Source of the DNA: Culturomica sp.
GTDB taxonomy: Bacteria; Bacteroidota; Bacteroidia; Bacteroidales; Marinifilaceae
DNA: 56,206 nt
Reading direction: 5' to 3'
NCBI GenBank assembly: GCA_031271755.1
Contig: JAISVB010000026.1
Coordinates: 1 to 56,206 of the forward strand
Shown: piece by piece, positions 44,294 through 53,890 of the stretch
Numbering within the stretch: the stretch's first letter is position 1
Layout: each line of letters opens with the position of its first letter
Made by a program: the position numbers and the translations under genes
Notes under the pieces: model-generated
What the model was told of the DNA's origin: nothing
The model's database searches: none
The model's input: only the letters and a program-made list of their open reading frames with translations

Positions 44294-45244
44294 TTACAAC
44301 TTTCTGCCATGCAGGTGAAACGACAGCCCGAACATCAGGCTATATTGCCACGACGAATCGTACAGCGCCAGATTGTTATTCTCGTAATCCACCGTCAGCG
44401 TCGTTTGGAACGACAGGCTCTTGAATATACGTGTGTTCGCCTCCAACCGCGACAAAAGGTAAGGATAGACCTTCCCCAGTTCGGGATACGCGTCGATGAT
44501 TTCCCTGCTATAGGGCGATACGAGACTTTGCTGATAGGATGTACTCAGGCGCAACTGCAATACATCGTTCAGAAGCAGGCGCGCATCCAGCACCAATACG
44601 GGACGAAATTCGTTGTGCAACTGGTACATATTGCCCTGGAGGGAAATACGACTGTTGATAAAGCGTATTTTCTCCTGCATTTCGGGGGAACAGGCCGCAA
44701 TTTTATTTTCATCATTCACCCGCCACTTCGACCAGTCGTACACGCCGCCGACGGCAATATTCAACTTAAACCGGGACAGGTGCAATGTCCACGGGTACAG
44801 CAACGCACCCGCCTGAAAACGACTGGCCAGTCCGCGGTAGGAGTTATTTTGAAAAATAAAAATAGCCTCCGGATACAAACGTCGAAAACCGACCAACCCT
44901 TCGCCCACCGATTGATACTTCCCGATACCGCCCGACAACGCTAAATAGTTGTTGTACGACAAAGCGCCATCATTATCGCGTTCAATATCCTGTGTAAACA
45001 GCAGATCCACATCGCTGCGCCCGAACACGTAACGCAGGTGCGCCCTGTCCTGCAGGTGAAAATCCGTATAATTTTCCATTTCATCGTCCGACACCATAAA
45101 AAGCAGCGACAGATCGGCGTAGAGCGAATGAACCCTGAGCGTATCGCGCGAAGTGAATTTTTCGGTAACCGTGGGAACCTGCGCCACACCGGCATACGAA
45201 AGCAGCCACAGCAGAAACGCAAATGTATACGGAAGAAATTTCAT
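44294..45244 (-). CDS. Putative outer-membrane beta-barrel protein
   Basis: 316 residues with a signal peptide (MKFLPYTFAFLLWLLSYAGVAQ). The mature part is made of alternating amphipathic strands (LRYVFGRSDVDLLFTQDIER; FRLYPEAIFIFQNNS; LSRFKLNIAVGGVYDWSKW; VLDARLLLNDVLQLRLSTSYQQS; LSFQTTLTVDYENNNLALYD; SLMFGLSFHLHGRKL), typical of a small outer-membrane barrel. No named family is recognised. It is the last gene after the two secreted proteins, 22 bases after the T9SS cargo gene, so it may help surface display of them. Confidence 0.7.
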   Translation of the reverse strand: MKFLPYTFAFLLWLLSYAGVAQVPTVTEKFTSRDTLRVHSLYADLSLLFMVSDDEMENYTDFHLQDRAHLRYVFGRSDVDLLFTQDIERDNDGALSYNNYLALSGGIGKYQSVGEGLVGFRRLYPEAIFIFQNNSYRGLASRFQAGALLYPWTLHLSRFKLNIAVGGVYDWSKWRVNDENKIAACSPEMQEKIRFINSRISLQGNMYQLHNEFRPVLVLDARLLLNDVLQLRLSTSYQQSLVSPYSREIIDAYPELGKVYPYLLSRLEANTRIFKSLSFQTTLTVDYENNNLALYDSSWQYSLMFGLSFHLHGRKL

Positions 45245-45266
45245 AGGCCCGTTATTCGTTTGTGTA

Positions 45267-48200
45267 TCATCGCACCACGGTAATGTAACCTTTCACCGTT
45301 TCGGCGCTGTTGTTTTCATCCGGCCAAAGCAGGTAAAAATAAGTATCCTGCGGCACCGGCTTCCCTTTATACGTACCGTCCCAACCATTTGATCCCTGGT
45401 ACAGAACCGTCCCGTTGCGGTTCAATATCCGCACCCGGAAACCCGGCATAAAAAAATCGCCCACACCATCGTCATTGGGCGAGAACGTATTGGGGACATG
45501 CAAACCGTTCTCCAATTTCACCGCCAACACCCGCTCCACAACACAGGCCGCTCCGTTCGTCACCGTCAAACGCACCGTGTAGCCTTGCGCTTTGGAAACA
45601 TCGTAGCGGTGCGTCACCTCCGCGCCCGTTCCCCGGCCTCCGTCGCCAAAATCCCATTCGTACGTCATGCCGGCAAAATGGTCTGTCCAAAAGCGGATCT
45701 CCGGGTTTTGGAAGGTGGCTGTTGTCCGGTCGGAGTAAACGCCCAGGGCGACCGGATAATACTCCACCGTCACCTCCCCGTAAAGCATCGTATCACACCC
45801 ATTCAGCGGAAGCACCTGCAAAGCGACCGTGTAAAAGCCGCTGTCGGCGTAACTGTGCAGGGGCGATTCCCCGCTGGAACTGTTGCCGTCCCCGAACGCC
45901 CACAAGTAGGCCGGGTTTTGTCCGATATCGTTCGTATTCCCCGCCGCGGCAAAAAGCCAGGTATAGGTTTCGCACTTCTCCGGGAGGATCTCCAACGCAC
46001 CGTTAAAGCGGAAAGTCCGGTATACCTCCACGATCTCCGTACTGTCGCAACCGGACGCAGAGGGAAAGGTGGCGGGAAAGGTTCCGGGACCGGTGATCAC
46101 CTGCCCGTTTCGCCGGAGGGTGTCGCCCAAACAGAGCATCACCGTATCGCGCACGACAATGCTGCTGTTTACCGTCAACGCCAACCGGACAACACTGTCG
46201 CAACCGAAGTAGCTGACAAGGGTATCTTTCAGCACGGTATCCGCTTCGACGGCAGCAAGGAGAAAGCCGTGCCGGTTGTAGGATTCTCCGGCGCAAAGGG
46301 TATCGTAAAGGGTGGTGTCATACGCCGTCAGATCGGTAACACAGCGCACGGAAAAGCTGCGGCGCCGGTAGGGTTGGCCCTGCAATGAAATAACACTGCC
46401 GGAGAAGTGCAAATTATAAGCCAGGGGAGAAGAGCCGGTTGAACCCGACCAAAAGTAACCTTCGTTGTTCGGGGAAACGAGCAAACCGTCGGGGAAGTCG
46501 CGGAAACCGGCAGCAGGCAGAAAAATCGAATCACCGGAAACCCGATCCGTAAACCTCCTCCCATGGACGCCGTTCCGTGTAACCCAGGCGGAAGTCACCC
46601 GGGTTGTGTCAAGCAATTTGTACAACTCATCGGAAGTCGGCGCCCGCCAACCGGCGGGACACGGGTCGTTGGCCGCCTCCCAAACACTCCCGGGCGCATC
46701 CGTATTGTCCCAACCCGCTACGGCACCTGCGGCGGGCCACCCCTTTCGCCGGTTCCACTGGTAGAACATACCGGCAGATTCGGGAGCAGCGGCAAAATGA
46801 CCCGGAGCAGCCACATTCCGCTCCGCCCAATACACCCCGTTGACCGGGACGGCGGAACAAGGCGAACAATCCATCACCGTCAACGCCAAATAAACCAGCG
46901 AATCACAACCGTGAACAGTATGCAGGGTATCCACACAAAGAGTATCGCGCATCAGGGCCGGAAGGGTGAAGTCTGCGTCCGAAAACGGCGTCCCGGCGCA
47001 AACAGTGTCCCGGCGCCACGTTTCCGGCAGCGGATCCACCCGCAAACTCAGGGTGACCAGCGAATCGCAACCGGAAACATTGGACGTCCTCAGCGTACAG
47101 ACCGTATCCGCCCGCAGGGGGCCCGGAAGGGAAAAGCCGTATCCGGCATACGCGCTGCCGGTGCAGATGCGCGTCGAGTAACTGCGGCGTTTCAGCGGAT
47201 CCACATGCAGGTAGAGCGAAACCACCGAATCGCACAAACCGGGACGGGGAATGTTGAGCGTATGCTCCCCGCCGGCCGTCACACCGCTCAGGTTAAAACC
47301 GTGTTTTGTGTAACTCTCTCCCTCGCAGATCGTCTCCTCCAATTCACCCCGTACGGGAATCACCTCCAACTCCAACCGGACCACCGAGTCGCATCCCCCG
47401 GCACCGGGCCACACCTGCCAGTGAACGCCCGGCTCGTACTCCGAAAAATGGTGCAGGCCGTACACCTCCCCCTCGCAGATCATTCCGGCGAATCGGGTCG
47501 TGTCCCGCTGCAACACCGCCAGGTGAAGCGTCAGGTCGGTGGTACAGCCTCCGCTCCCGGCAATCTGAATCGTATGCTCTCCCGCCGCATCCGTATCAAA
47601 ACCATTCGCCCGGTAGCGCTCGCCCCGGCAGATCGTATCGTAGATCACCTCCGGCGCTGCGGAAGCAACTAAGATCCGGTGCGCATCCGAAGTGCTGCAT
47701 CCCTCCGCATTGGCAACGCTCACCACATATTCCACAGTAGCCGCCGGATAATCTGTGATCCGTGCAGTTTCAGCTCCCGGTACGCCGTTCATACGCCACC
47801 GGTAAGTCAGCGTGGAATCCTTGTGCAACCGGTCGGTACGGAACGTACAGACCGGACGGATAATCAACGAGGTATCTTTAGAAAAGATCGTCACCATTCC
47901 CAGTTTACACCCTAAAGAAACGGCTTCAGCATGCAGATTCTCCTGGTTATAGAAAGCCGTACTGCTCCAACGGGCCTCACAACCATCCAGCTCCTCATCC
48001 TCAAAAGATTTTCCACCGTTTTGAAGGAGAACGGGGCCTATATCCAACATAGCTACGGTCAAATAGCTCAACTGCTCCACCGACGGCAGGTACCAGCCGT
48101 TCTCATAATCCACCACCTGGGCGGCATACTTCGATCCCGGCCCCAAAAAAGCCCGTAGCGCACCCGTATTTCCATACCCCGCTGTATCCCGGAAATGCAA

Positions 48201-48446
48201 AAAAGGATCCCTCTTCTGTTCCGAAAGGCCCGGGATCTCCACGCCCACAGGCCCCCATTCGTACGTTCCCGGCATATCCGTCAACGCCGTCGCCCATCCG
48301 CCCGTGCCGTCCGGGAAAAGCCAGAACACAACGCCCTTGTCGCCATTCTTCAAGGTAATTACATCTCCGATTTCCGGCTCCTGCGCCGGTAAAAAAGCGG
48401 GGATCAACAACCCTGCCAACAGGAATATGTATGTATACCGGCTCAT
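45267..48446 (-). CDS. T9SS type B cargo protein with FISUMP-like, Cys-repeat and PKD domains
   Basis: 1059 residues with signal peptide (MSRYTYIFLLAGLLIPAFLPAQ). Residues about 25-200 form a FISUMP/DUF1566-like domain (NGDKGVVFWLFPDG, GWYLPSVEQLSYL, ARWSST). Several repeats of about 75 residues follow, each with a Cys-x-Gly and Tyr-x3-Gly-Phe start (CEGESYTKHGF, CTGSAYAGYGF, CAGESYNRHGF) and usually ending GCDSVV. A second FISUMP domain lies at about 532-705 (GVYWAERNVAAPG, DPCPAGWRAPTSDELYKL, RSFSVRCV). A PKD domain near 860 has YLWAFGDGNSSSGESPLHSY and another near 930 has YEWDFGDGGRGTGAEVTHRY. The sorting domain (VPNTFSPNDDGVGDFFMPG to the C-terminus) directs T9SS export. Probably an adhesin or ligand-binding surface protein. 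Confidence 0.88.
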   Translation of the reverse strand: MSRYTYIFLLAGLLIPAFLPAQEPEIGDVITLKNGDKGVVFWLFPDGTGGWATALTDMPGTYEWGPVGVEIPGLSEQKRDPFLHFRDTAGYGNTGALRAFLGPGSKYAAQVVDYENGWYLPSVEQLSYLTVAMLDIGPVLLQNGGKSFEDEELDGCEARWSSTAFYNQENLHAEAVSLGCKLGMVTIFSKDTSLIIRPVCTFRTDRLHKDSTLTYRWRMNGVPGAETARITDYPAATVEYVVSVANAEGCSTSDAHRILVASAAPEVIYDTICRGERYRANGFDTDAAGEHTIQIAGSGGCTTDLTLHLAVLQRDTTRFAGMICEGEVYGLHHFSEYEPGVHWQVWPGAGGCDSVVRLELEVIPVRGELEETICEGESYTKHGFNLSGVTAGGEHTLNIPRPGLCDSVVSLYLHVDPLKRRSYSTRICTGSAYAGYGFSLPGPLRADTVCTLRTSNVSGCDSLVTLSLRVDPLPETWRRDTVCAGTPFSDADFTLPALMRDTLCVDTLHTVHGCDSLVYLALTVMDCSPCSAVPVNGVYWAERNVAAPGHFAAAPESAGMFYQWNRRKGWPAAGAVAGWDNTDAPGSVWEAANDPCPAGWRAPTSDELYKLLDTTRVTSAWVTRNGVHGRRFTDRVSGDSIFLPAAGFRDFPDGLLVSPNNEGYFWSGSTGSSPLAYNLHFSGSVISLQGQPYRRRSFSVRCVTDLTAYDTTLYDTLCAGESYNRHGFLLAAVEADTVLKDTLVSYFGCDSVVRLALTVNSSIVVRDTVMLCLGDTLRRNGQVITGPGTFPATFPSASGCDSTEIVEVYRTFRFNGALEILPEKCETYTWLFAAAGNTNDIGQNPAYLWAFGDGNSSSGESPLHSYADSGFYTVALQVLPLNGCDTMLYGEVTVEYYPVALGVYSDRTTATFQNPEIRFWTDHFAGMTYEWDFGDGGRGTGAEVTHRYDVSKAQGYTVRLTVTNGAACVVERVLAVKLENGLHVPNTFSPNDDGVGDFFMPGFRVRILNRNGTVLYQGSNGWDGTYKGKPVPQDTYFYLLWPDENNSAETVKGYITVVR

Positions 48447-48452
48447 CGTTAT

Positions 48453-50762
48453 TTAAAAAGCAGCCACAGAACGCACGTGATGAGGATTACTGGCAGATAC
48501 CGTTCCGAAGATCCCATACATCATCCACATCCCTGATTCCACCATTGGACCCATCACAGTGTCCGTCCGGGTACTGCTCCAATAGATCGGGACTCTGCCT
48601 TTAAATTCAGTAGCGCCAATCCGCTCCAACGTTTCATTCAGCAGCGGGCCTGCCGTCAGTAATTGCCTCAACTCGCCGCACCCCGGAATATACCATCCCG
48701 CCTCAAAATCCACGGCAAAAGCCGCCGGATACTCCGAAGCTGTCCCATGCGTCCGGATCAACGCCGTATTGGTATACCCGTCCATGTCCTCCGTCCCCTT
48801 CTCAAACAGGTGAAGAGGAACTTCCGGGAGCGTAAAACACTGCACGGAATCCCCCGTCCCCCTGAACGGGATATCCTCAATTTCGTCCAAAGAGATCATT
48901 TTCCCATGCCTCCCCCCTCTCGCCACGTAAAAAACCACCCCTTTCGCCTCCTTTCCGGAAGCCAAAAATTCATCCGTCGGCAAAACAGCGCCATCTGTGC
49001 AAACCACATCGCCAATGTACACCCGTCTTCCGGAAGGCCCCTCCGCATCTTCCAGGATCCGGGCCTCCAGAACTACCTCATCCCCCGGACAAACAACCGT
49101 ATCCTGCGACAAAATTCCCACCACCGGCGTATTGGACACGCTCAGTTCCAACGCGCGGATGCTGTCGCAACCGGAGTACGTCCTGTAAGGTTGTGTCACC
49201 ATCCGGTAAAACGTCCCGTTCGGTTGCGCCGGAACCACAAACCCGCCCTTATCGTACACGCTGCCGGCGCACACAGAGTCCGCATAAAATTCATAGTACG
49301 AGGGATGAACGGTCACCGGCAGGCTGACGCTGCTCTCCCCGCAGCCGTTTATACCGGTAAATGTAAGCGTTCCGGAGGCTGCCTCATCCGTATACAGCAA
49401 CCGGACCCTTCCGGTGCCCTGACCGGAAACAATCAGCACATGCTCCGGCACCTCCCAGCGGTATTGCCCGCTCCCGTCGATACCCGGCACTTCGTAATTC
49501 GCCACAGAACCTGCGCACAACTCCTGCTCCCCGTTTATACGTTGCGGATATTCGGGGGAAGGAGATACCACCAAACGGAGTTCCCGCACCTGCTCGCAGG
49601 CGCCCTCCATCGACACTGTTATTTTCTCCTGATAAATCCCCGAAGCCGGTTGCAGGATCCGGAAGCCATTCTCCGTATAATCCTCCCCCCGGCAAATAGT
49701 CGCCTCCAAGGGAAAATAGCGCTGAACAACCGTCAGGAAAAGCGTAGTCGTAACATCTCCGCCGCACGCGACCGGATCGAAAAACGTGTTGTAATACGTC
49801 CAGTCGCCGGGCTTGTTCTGAGCCGGCAGGTGGTAGTAGTTCCGGTGGTATTCATCTCCCTCGCAAACCGTATCCCGCAAGATGGTATCCCGGGCGGGCA
49901 AAGCGGGATCGGAGGAGATAAAAGCGCTGAGCGTAAAGCGGCAACCGGTGACGGAAACCACTTCGCACGCCATGCTCACATCTCCCGCATTCGTCGATAC
50001 CACCCGGGAAGTATCGCTGCTCCCGTCCTGCCAGGTATAGGAAGCAAAGCCGCCCGGCGCTTTTAACGTCAACTCCTGCGCAGTACAATTCGATACCTGC
50101 AAACGGTTCTCCACGCAGGCAGCTGTAAAATAAGCGTACCCGAAATGACCGGAGTGGTCGCAATCGTACGTAATAAATTGCACCTGCACCTCCTGTCCCG
50201 CCAAAGCGGAAAGATCCAGGCCGACCGACGTCCAATCCCGCCATTGAACAGTCTCGAAGCCGATGGAATGTTCCTTAAAACCCTCGATCCCCGGGCCGGC
50301 ATACACATCATACTCCGCGCAAGACTCCACCAAATAGCCGTTCTTATCCAAAATGCGGACCACAAAACGGGGTTGGTTGATCCGGGCGTGATTCGGATTT
50401 TGCATCACCACGGCAAATTTCAGCAACAAGACGGATTTCTTTACATCCACCACAAAACGGTAGCTGACACTCTCCGCCTCCCGGCCCCTGAACTCATTTC
50501 CCAAACGCACCACCCGGGATTCCCCCGGCGGAAGCAGGGCCAGATTTCCGCCGGTATAGAGATCAGCGCCCTGAGCAGTGATCACCGTATGCCGGCCCGC
50601 CGCCACTCCGGTGTACCGGAACGGATTCTCATACGTACCGGTAGTCGCCTCTACCCAGGGGGCGGTAATGTCTGTAAAATCCGGTACCGTCGGCGATACC
50701 GACTGCCCGCCGGCCGCAAGCGACACTGACAGCAAAAAAACAGATAAGCCCCCTTTTTTCAT
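48453..50762 (-). CDS. Secreted Cys-repeat protein with FISUMP/DUF1566-like C-terminal domain
   Basis: 769 residues with a signal peptide (MKKGGLSVFLLSVSLAAGG). An N-terminal jelly-roll-like adhesin domain (RFVVDVKKSVLLLKFAVVMQNPNHA; VRILDKNGYLVESC; VGLDLSALAGQEVQVQFITYDCDHS) is followed by repeats with CxG/Yx3GF starts (CEGDEYHRNYY, CRGEDYTENGF, CAGSVYDKGGF with GCDSIR). The C-terminal 170 residues (GVVFYVARGGRHG; GYTNTALIRTHG; GWYIPGCGELRQLL; IYWSSTRTD) resemble the N-terminal domain of the next gene's product. It has no T9SS sorting domain and ends in that domain instead. It lies six bases before the T9SS cargo gene, so the pair may act as a complex. Confidence 0.82.
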   Translation of the reverse strand: MKKGGLSVFLLSVSLAAGGQSVSPTVPDFTDITAPWVEATTGTYENPFRYTGVAAGRHTVITAQGADLYTGGNLALLPPGESRVVRLGNEFRGREAESVSYRFVVDVKKSVLLLKFAVVMQNPNHARINQPRFVVRILDKNGYLVESCAEYDVYAGPGIEGFKEHSIGFETVQWRDWTSVGLDLSALAGQEVQVQFITYDCDHSGHFGYAYFTAACVENRLQVSNCTAQELTLKAPGGFASYTWQDGSSDTSRVVSTNAGDVSMACEVVSVTGCRFTLSAFISSDPALPARDTILRDTVCEGDEYHRNYYHLPAQNKPGDWTYYNTFFDPVACGGDVTTTLFLTVVQRYFPLEATICRGEDYTENGFRILQPASGIYQEKITVSMEGACEQVRELRLVVSPSPEYPQRINGEQELCAGSVANYEVPGIDGSGQYRWEVPEHVLIVSGQGTGRVRLLYTDEAASGTLTFTGINGCGESSVSLPVTVHPSYYEFYADSVCAGSVYDKGGFVVPAQPNGTFYRMVTQPYRTYSGCDSIRALELSVSNTPVVGILSQDTVVCPGDEVVLEARILEDAEGPSGRRVYIGDVVCTDGAVLPTDEFLASGKEAKGVVFYVARGGRHGKMISLDEIEDIPFRGTGDSVQCFTLPEVPLHLFEKGTEDMDGYTNTALIRTHGTASEYPAAFAVDFEAGWYIPGCGELRQLLTAGPLLNETLERIGATEFKGRVPIYWSSTRTDTVMGPMVESGMWMMYGIFGTVSASNPHHVRSVAAF

Positions 50763-50772
50763 ATCTTCCGGA

Positions 50773-52887
50773 CTACTCCGCCGGCTTTATGCCGAGGTGG
50801 TACATGATAAAGGCGTAGATGTCCGCCTGTTCCTCGATCTGTTTCGCAATGGGTTTCCCCGCTCCGTGCCCCGCTTTGCTGTCGATCCGGATCAGGGTGG
50901 GGTTCGGCCCTCCGTTGGCCGCCTGCAAGGCCGCCGCGTATTTAAAGGAGTGCGCGGGCACCACCCGGTCGTCGTGGTCGGCAGTGGTAACCAAAGTGGC
51001 CGGATAGGCAGTTCCCGCTTTCAACGTATGCAAGGGAGAATACGCCCGGAGGTATTCGAACATCTCGGGACTCTCCTCGCTGGTGCCGTAGTCGCTGGCC
51101 CAGTTCCAGCCGATGGTGAATTTGTGGTAGCGCAGCATGTCCATCACACCCACCTGCGGAATGGCCACCCGGAAAAGTTCCGGACGCTGGTTCATGACGG
51201 CGCCGACCAGGAGGCCGCCGTTGGAGCCGCCCTGTATGGCGATCTTTTCGGGACGGGTGTAGTTTTCCCGGATCAGGTATTCGGCCGCCGCAATAAAATC
51301 ATCGAACACGTTCTGTTTCTGCATCCGGGTGCCGGCAACGTGCCACTCTTCCCCGTATTCGCCGCCGCCCCGCAGGTTGGCCTGAACGTAGATGCCGCCG
51401 CTTTCCAGAAAAGGCAACCGCATGGTGGAGAAGGCCGGTTGGAGGCTGACGTTAAAACCGCCGTAGCCGTACAACAGCACAGGGTTATTCCCGTTCCGCT
51501 CCAACCCCTTTTTATAGGTCAGGAACATCGGCACCTGCGTACCGTCCTTGCTGGCGTAGAACACCTGTTCCGTCCGGTAATCGGAAGGATTGAAAAGCAC
51601 TTTCGGCGCCCGGTAAAGTCCGGAGCTGTTCTCTGCAACGTTGTACCGGTAAATGGAAGCCGGAAAGGTAAAGGAGGTAAAAACAAAAAAGGCTTCCGGA
51701 TCTCCCTTCTCCCCGCTGAACGCAACGGTCCCGGGAGCCGGCAGTTCAATTTCGTACAGCCGTTCGCCGTTCAGGTTGTAAGCATACGCACGGGCGGCGG
51801 CGTCCTGGTTGTACACTAAGATCAATTTGTCCCCGATCAGTTGAGCGGAGGAAAGCACAGCGTCCGATTCCGGCACCAGCTCTTTCCAGTTTGCAAAAGC
51901 GGGTGCGGAAACCCGGGCTTCCATCAGGCGGTATTTCGGAGCGCCGTCGTTGGTGATAAAAAGCATGCGGTCGCCCAACACCTCTACGACCCCGTATTCA
52001 TTGTCTAAGTTATCGGCTATTTTTTGCATCGGCTCCCCGGGGGATTTCAACGCTTTCATGTAGAGCCCGTTCCCCCGGCCGGCGCCCGATTCGTAGATGA
52101 AAAGGTAGTTCCGGTCATCGCTGATACCTGCGTAGTAAAAACGTTTCGGGAATTCCGGGTTCTCAAACACCAAACGGTCGGCAGACTGGGGAGCGCCCAG
52201 AGTGTGGTAGTAGATTTTGTGGTTTTCGTTGACGTTCGAGAACTCTTTTCCCGCTTCCGGAGCATCGTATGCACTGTAATAGAAACCGTCCCCCTGCCAT
52301 TCGGCCCCCGAAAATTTCACCCAGCGGAGGTGGTCCGGCAGCAGTTTGCCGCTTTCCAGATCCAACACAAAGATCTCCTGCCAGTCGGAACCGCTCCGGG
52401 AGATCAGGTAAGCCAGGTACTTCCCCTCTTTGGAAAATGTGATGGAGTTCAGGGCTACGGTGCCGTCTTCGGAGAGGGTGTTGGGGTCTAACAGCACGCG
52501 GGGTTCCGCCTCCGGCGTATCCTGCACATAGAGCACGCTTTGGTTCTGCAATCCGTCGTTCTTGAAAAAGTAATAGCGTCCGTTTTTCTTGATGGGAGAA
52601 CCGTATTTTTCGTAATCGGCCAGTTCCGTCAGTTTCCGTACCAGCGTTTGCCGGAACGGGATCTGTTGCAGGTAATCGTTCGTTACGGCGTTCTGGGCTG
52701 CTACCCAGGCGGCGGTTGCCGCCGACGTATCGTTTTCCAACCAGCGGTACGGGTCGGGTATTTCTACGCCGAAATAGGTATCTACGGTGTTGTCTTTCAC
52801 CGTTTCGGGATAAATTACTCCCGGTTTGGGAGCGCAGGCGTTTACTAAGATCATGGCGCCGGATAGGATCAAAAGGTTATTTTTCAT
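50773..52887 (-). CDS. Prolyl oligopeptidase (S9A), lipoprotein
   Basis: 704 residues with a lipoprotein signal (GAMILVNAC). An N-terminal segment with DPYRWLEND and a seven-bladed propeller region (about 70-410) precede the alpha/beta hydrolase. The catalytic Ser lies in IQGGSNGGLLVGAV, the Asp in TTADHDDRVVPAHSFKY and the His in DSKAGHGAGKP. All three residues are present, so activity is expected: cleavage of short peptides after proline. The lipid anchor places it in the periplasm or outer membrane. It lies 10 bases before the secreted repeat protein gene and probably leads that operon. Confidence 0.94.
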   Translation of the reverse strand: MKNNLLILSGAMILVNACAPKPGVIYPETVKDNTVDTYFGVEIPDPYRWLENDTSAATAAWVAAQNAVTNDYLQQIPFRQTLVRKLTELADYEKYGSPIKKNGRYYFFKNDGLQNQSVLYVQDTPEAEPRVLLDPNTLSEDGTVALNSITFSKEGKYLAYLISRSGSDWQEIFVLDLESGKLLPDHLRWVKFSGAEWQGDGFYYSAYDAPEAGKEFSNVNENHKIYYHTLGAPQSADRLVFENPEFPKRFYYAGISDDRNYLFIYESGAGRGNGLYMKALKSPGEPMQKIADNLDNEYGVVEVLGDRMLFITNDGAPKYRLMEARVSAPAFANWKELVPESDAVLSSAQLIGDKLILVYNQDAAARAYAYNLNGERLYEIELPAPGTVAFSGEKGDPEAFFVFTSFTFPASIYRYNVAENSSGLYRAPKVLFNPSDYRTEQVFYASKDGTQVPMFLTYKKGLERNGNNPVLLYGYGGFNVSLQPAFSTMRLPFLESGGIYVQANLRGGGEYGEEWHVAGTRMQKQNVFDDFIAAAEYLIRENYTRPEKIAIQGGSNGGLLVGAVMNQRPELFRVAIPQVGVMDMLRYHKFTIGWNWASDYGTSEESPEMFEYLRAYSPLHTLKAGTAYPATLVTTADHDDRVVPAHSFKYAAALQAANGGPNPTLIRIDSKAGHGAGKPIAKQIEEQADIYAFIMYHLGIKPAE

Positions 52888-52951
52888 TACGTAATGGATA
52901 AATTACTGTTTTTCTTAGAGGCCAATTAAATTTCTTACACTTGACAATATA

Positions 52952-52959
52952 CAAAAGTA
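52952..52959 (-). promoter_or_regulatory. -7 element for the prolyl oligopeptidase operon
   Basis: TACTTTTG on the minus strand matches TAnnTTTG and lies about 65 bases ahead of the ATG at 52887. It is back to back with the yicC element, 13 bases apart, so the two promoters may interfere. Confidence 0.4.
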
Positions 52960-52972
52960 GAAAGAAAATCCA

Positions 52973-52980
52973 TATTTTTG
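52973..52980 (+). promoter_or_regulatory. -7 element for yicC-gmk-nadD
   Basis: TATTTTTG matches TAnnTTTG and ends 30 bases before the yicC ATG at 53011. A GTG that could extend the frame at 52981 lies at this element, which is why the downstream ATG is chosen. Confidence 0.45.
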
Positions 52981-53010
52981 CGTGACCAACCAACTATTGT
53001 TAAAAATACC

Positions 53011-53889
53011 ATGATCAAATCCATGACCGGCTTTGGGAAAGCCTCCGTCGAGTGCGGAAATAAGAAAATTGTCGTTGAGATCAAGAGCCTGAACTCAAAA
53101 CAATTGGATGTAAGTTTGCGGCTGCCGGGCATCTACCGGGAGAGGGAGATGGAGATCCGGAACAGGGTCAAGGCGGTGTTGGAACGGGGAAAAGTGGAAA
53201 TATCCGTGTACACGGACCAGTCGGTTTCCGACAAAGAGGTCTGTGTGAACCGGCCGGTGGTGGAACGCTATTTCAGCCAGATGCTGGAAACGGCGGCCGC
53301 CGTTTCGGCGGAAGTGGATCGCGGAGAGTTGCTGCAAACGGTCATGCGCTTCCCGGAAACCCTGAAACAACCGAACGAAGAGCTGAACGAGGAGGAATGG
53401 GCTGCGCTGCAAAGGGGTATAGAACAGGCGTTGGAGGAGGTGGAGCGGTTTCGCATCCAGGAGGGGGATATCCTGAAGAACGAACTGGTACACCGGATCG
53501 GGCTGATCGGCGCATTGGCGGCGGAGGTGCCTTTTTACGAAACGAAACGGGTGGAAAATATCCGGCAACGGTTGGCCGACAAACTGAAAGAGTGGAACGA
53601 GGTAAAAAACATCGACCAGAACCGGCTGGAACAGGAGATCATCTACTATTTGGAAAAATTGGACATTACGGAGGAGAAGGTGCGGTTGGACAACCACTGC
53701 AACTACTTCATCACCACCATCAACGAGGAGGAGGCGCCCGGCCGGAAATTGGGCTTTATCGCCCAGGAGATCGGGCGGGAGATCAACACCATGGGTTCCA
53801 AAGCCAATGACCACAGCATCCAGAAATTGGTGGTCCGGATGAAAGACGAACTGGAAAAAATCAAAGAACAGAGCCTGAATATCTTGTAA
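53011..53889 (+). CDS. YicC/YloC family endoribonuclease
   Basis: 292 residues starting MIKSMTGFGKASVECGNKKI, the hallmark of the YicC family. The region KSLNSKQLDVSLRLPGIYREREMEIRNRVK and the C-terminal block QEIIYYLEKLDITEEKVRLDNHCNYF to LGFIAQEIGREINTMGSKANDHSIQKLVVRMKDELEKIKEQSLNI are strongly conserved. Family members act as RNA-cleaving enzymes linked to RNA turnover. It is one base before gmk, the neighbourhood usual for yicC in many bacteria. Confidence 0.95.
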   Translation: MIKSMTGFGKASVECGNKKIVVEIKSLNSKQLDVSLRLPGIYREREMEIRNRVKAVLERGKVEISVYTDQSVSDKEVCVNRPVVERYFSQMLETAAAVSAEVDRGELLQTVMRFPETLKQPNEELNEEEWAALQRGIEQALEEVERFRIQEGDILKNELVHRIGLIGALAAEVPFYETKRVENIRQRLADKLKEWNEVKNIDQNRLEQEIIYYLEKLDITEEKVRLDNHCNYFITTINEEEAPGRKLGFIAQEIGREINTMGSKANDHSIQKLVVRMKDELEKIKEQSLNIL

Positions 53890-53890
53890 T

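Noticed and set aside
45267-50762. The repeated protein modules as a possible CRISPR-like or DNA-level repeat array
   Set aside because: The similarity is at protein level with divergent DNA; there are no evenly spaced identical DNA repeats, and none was seen elsewhere in the window.
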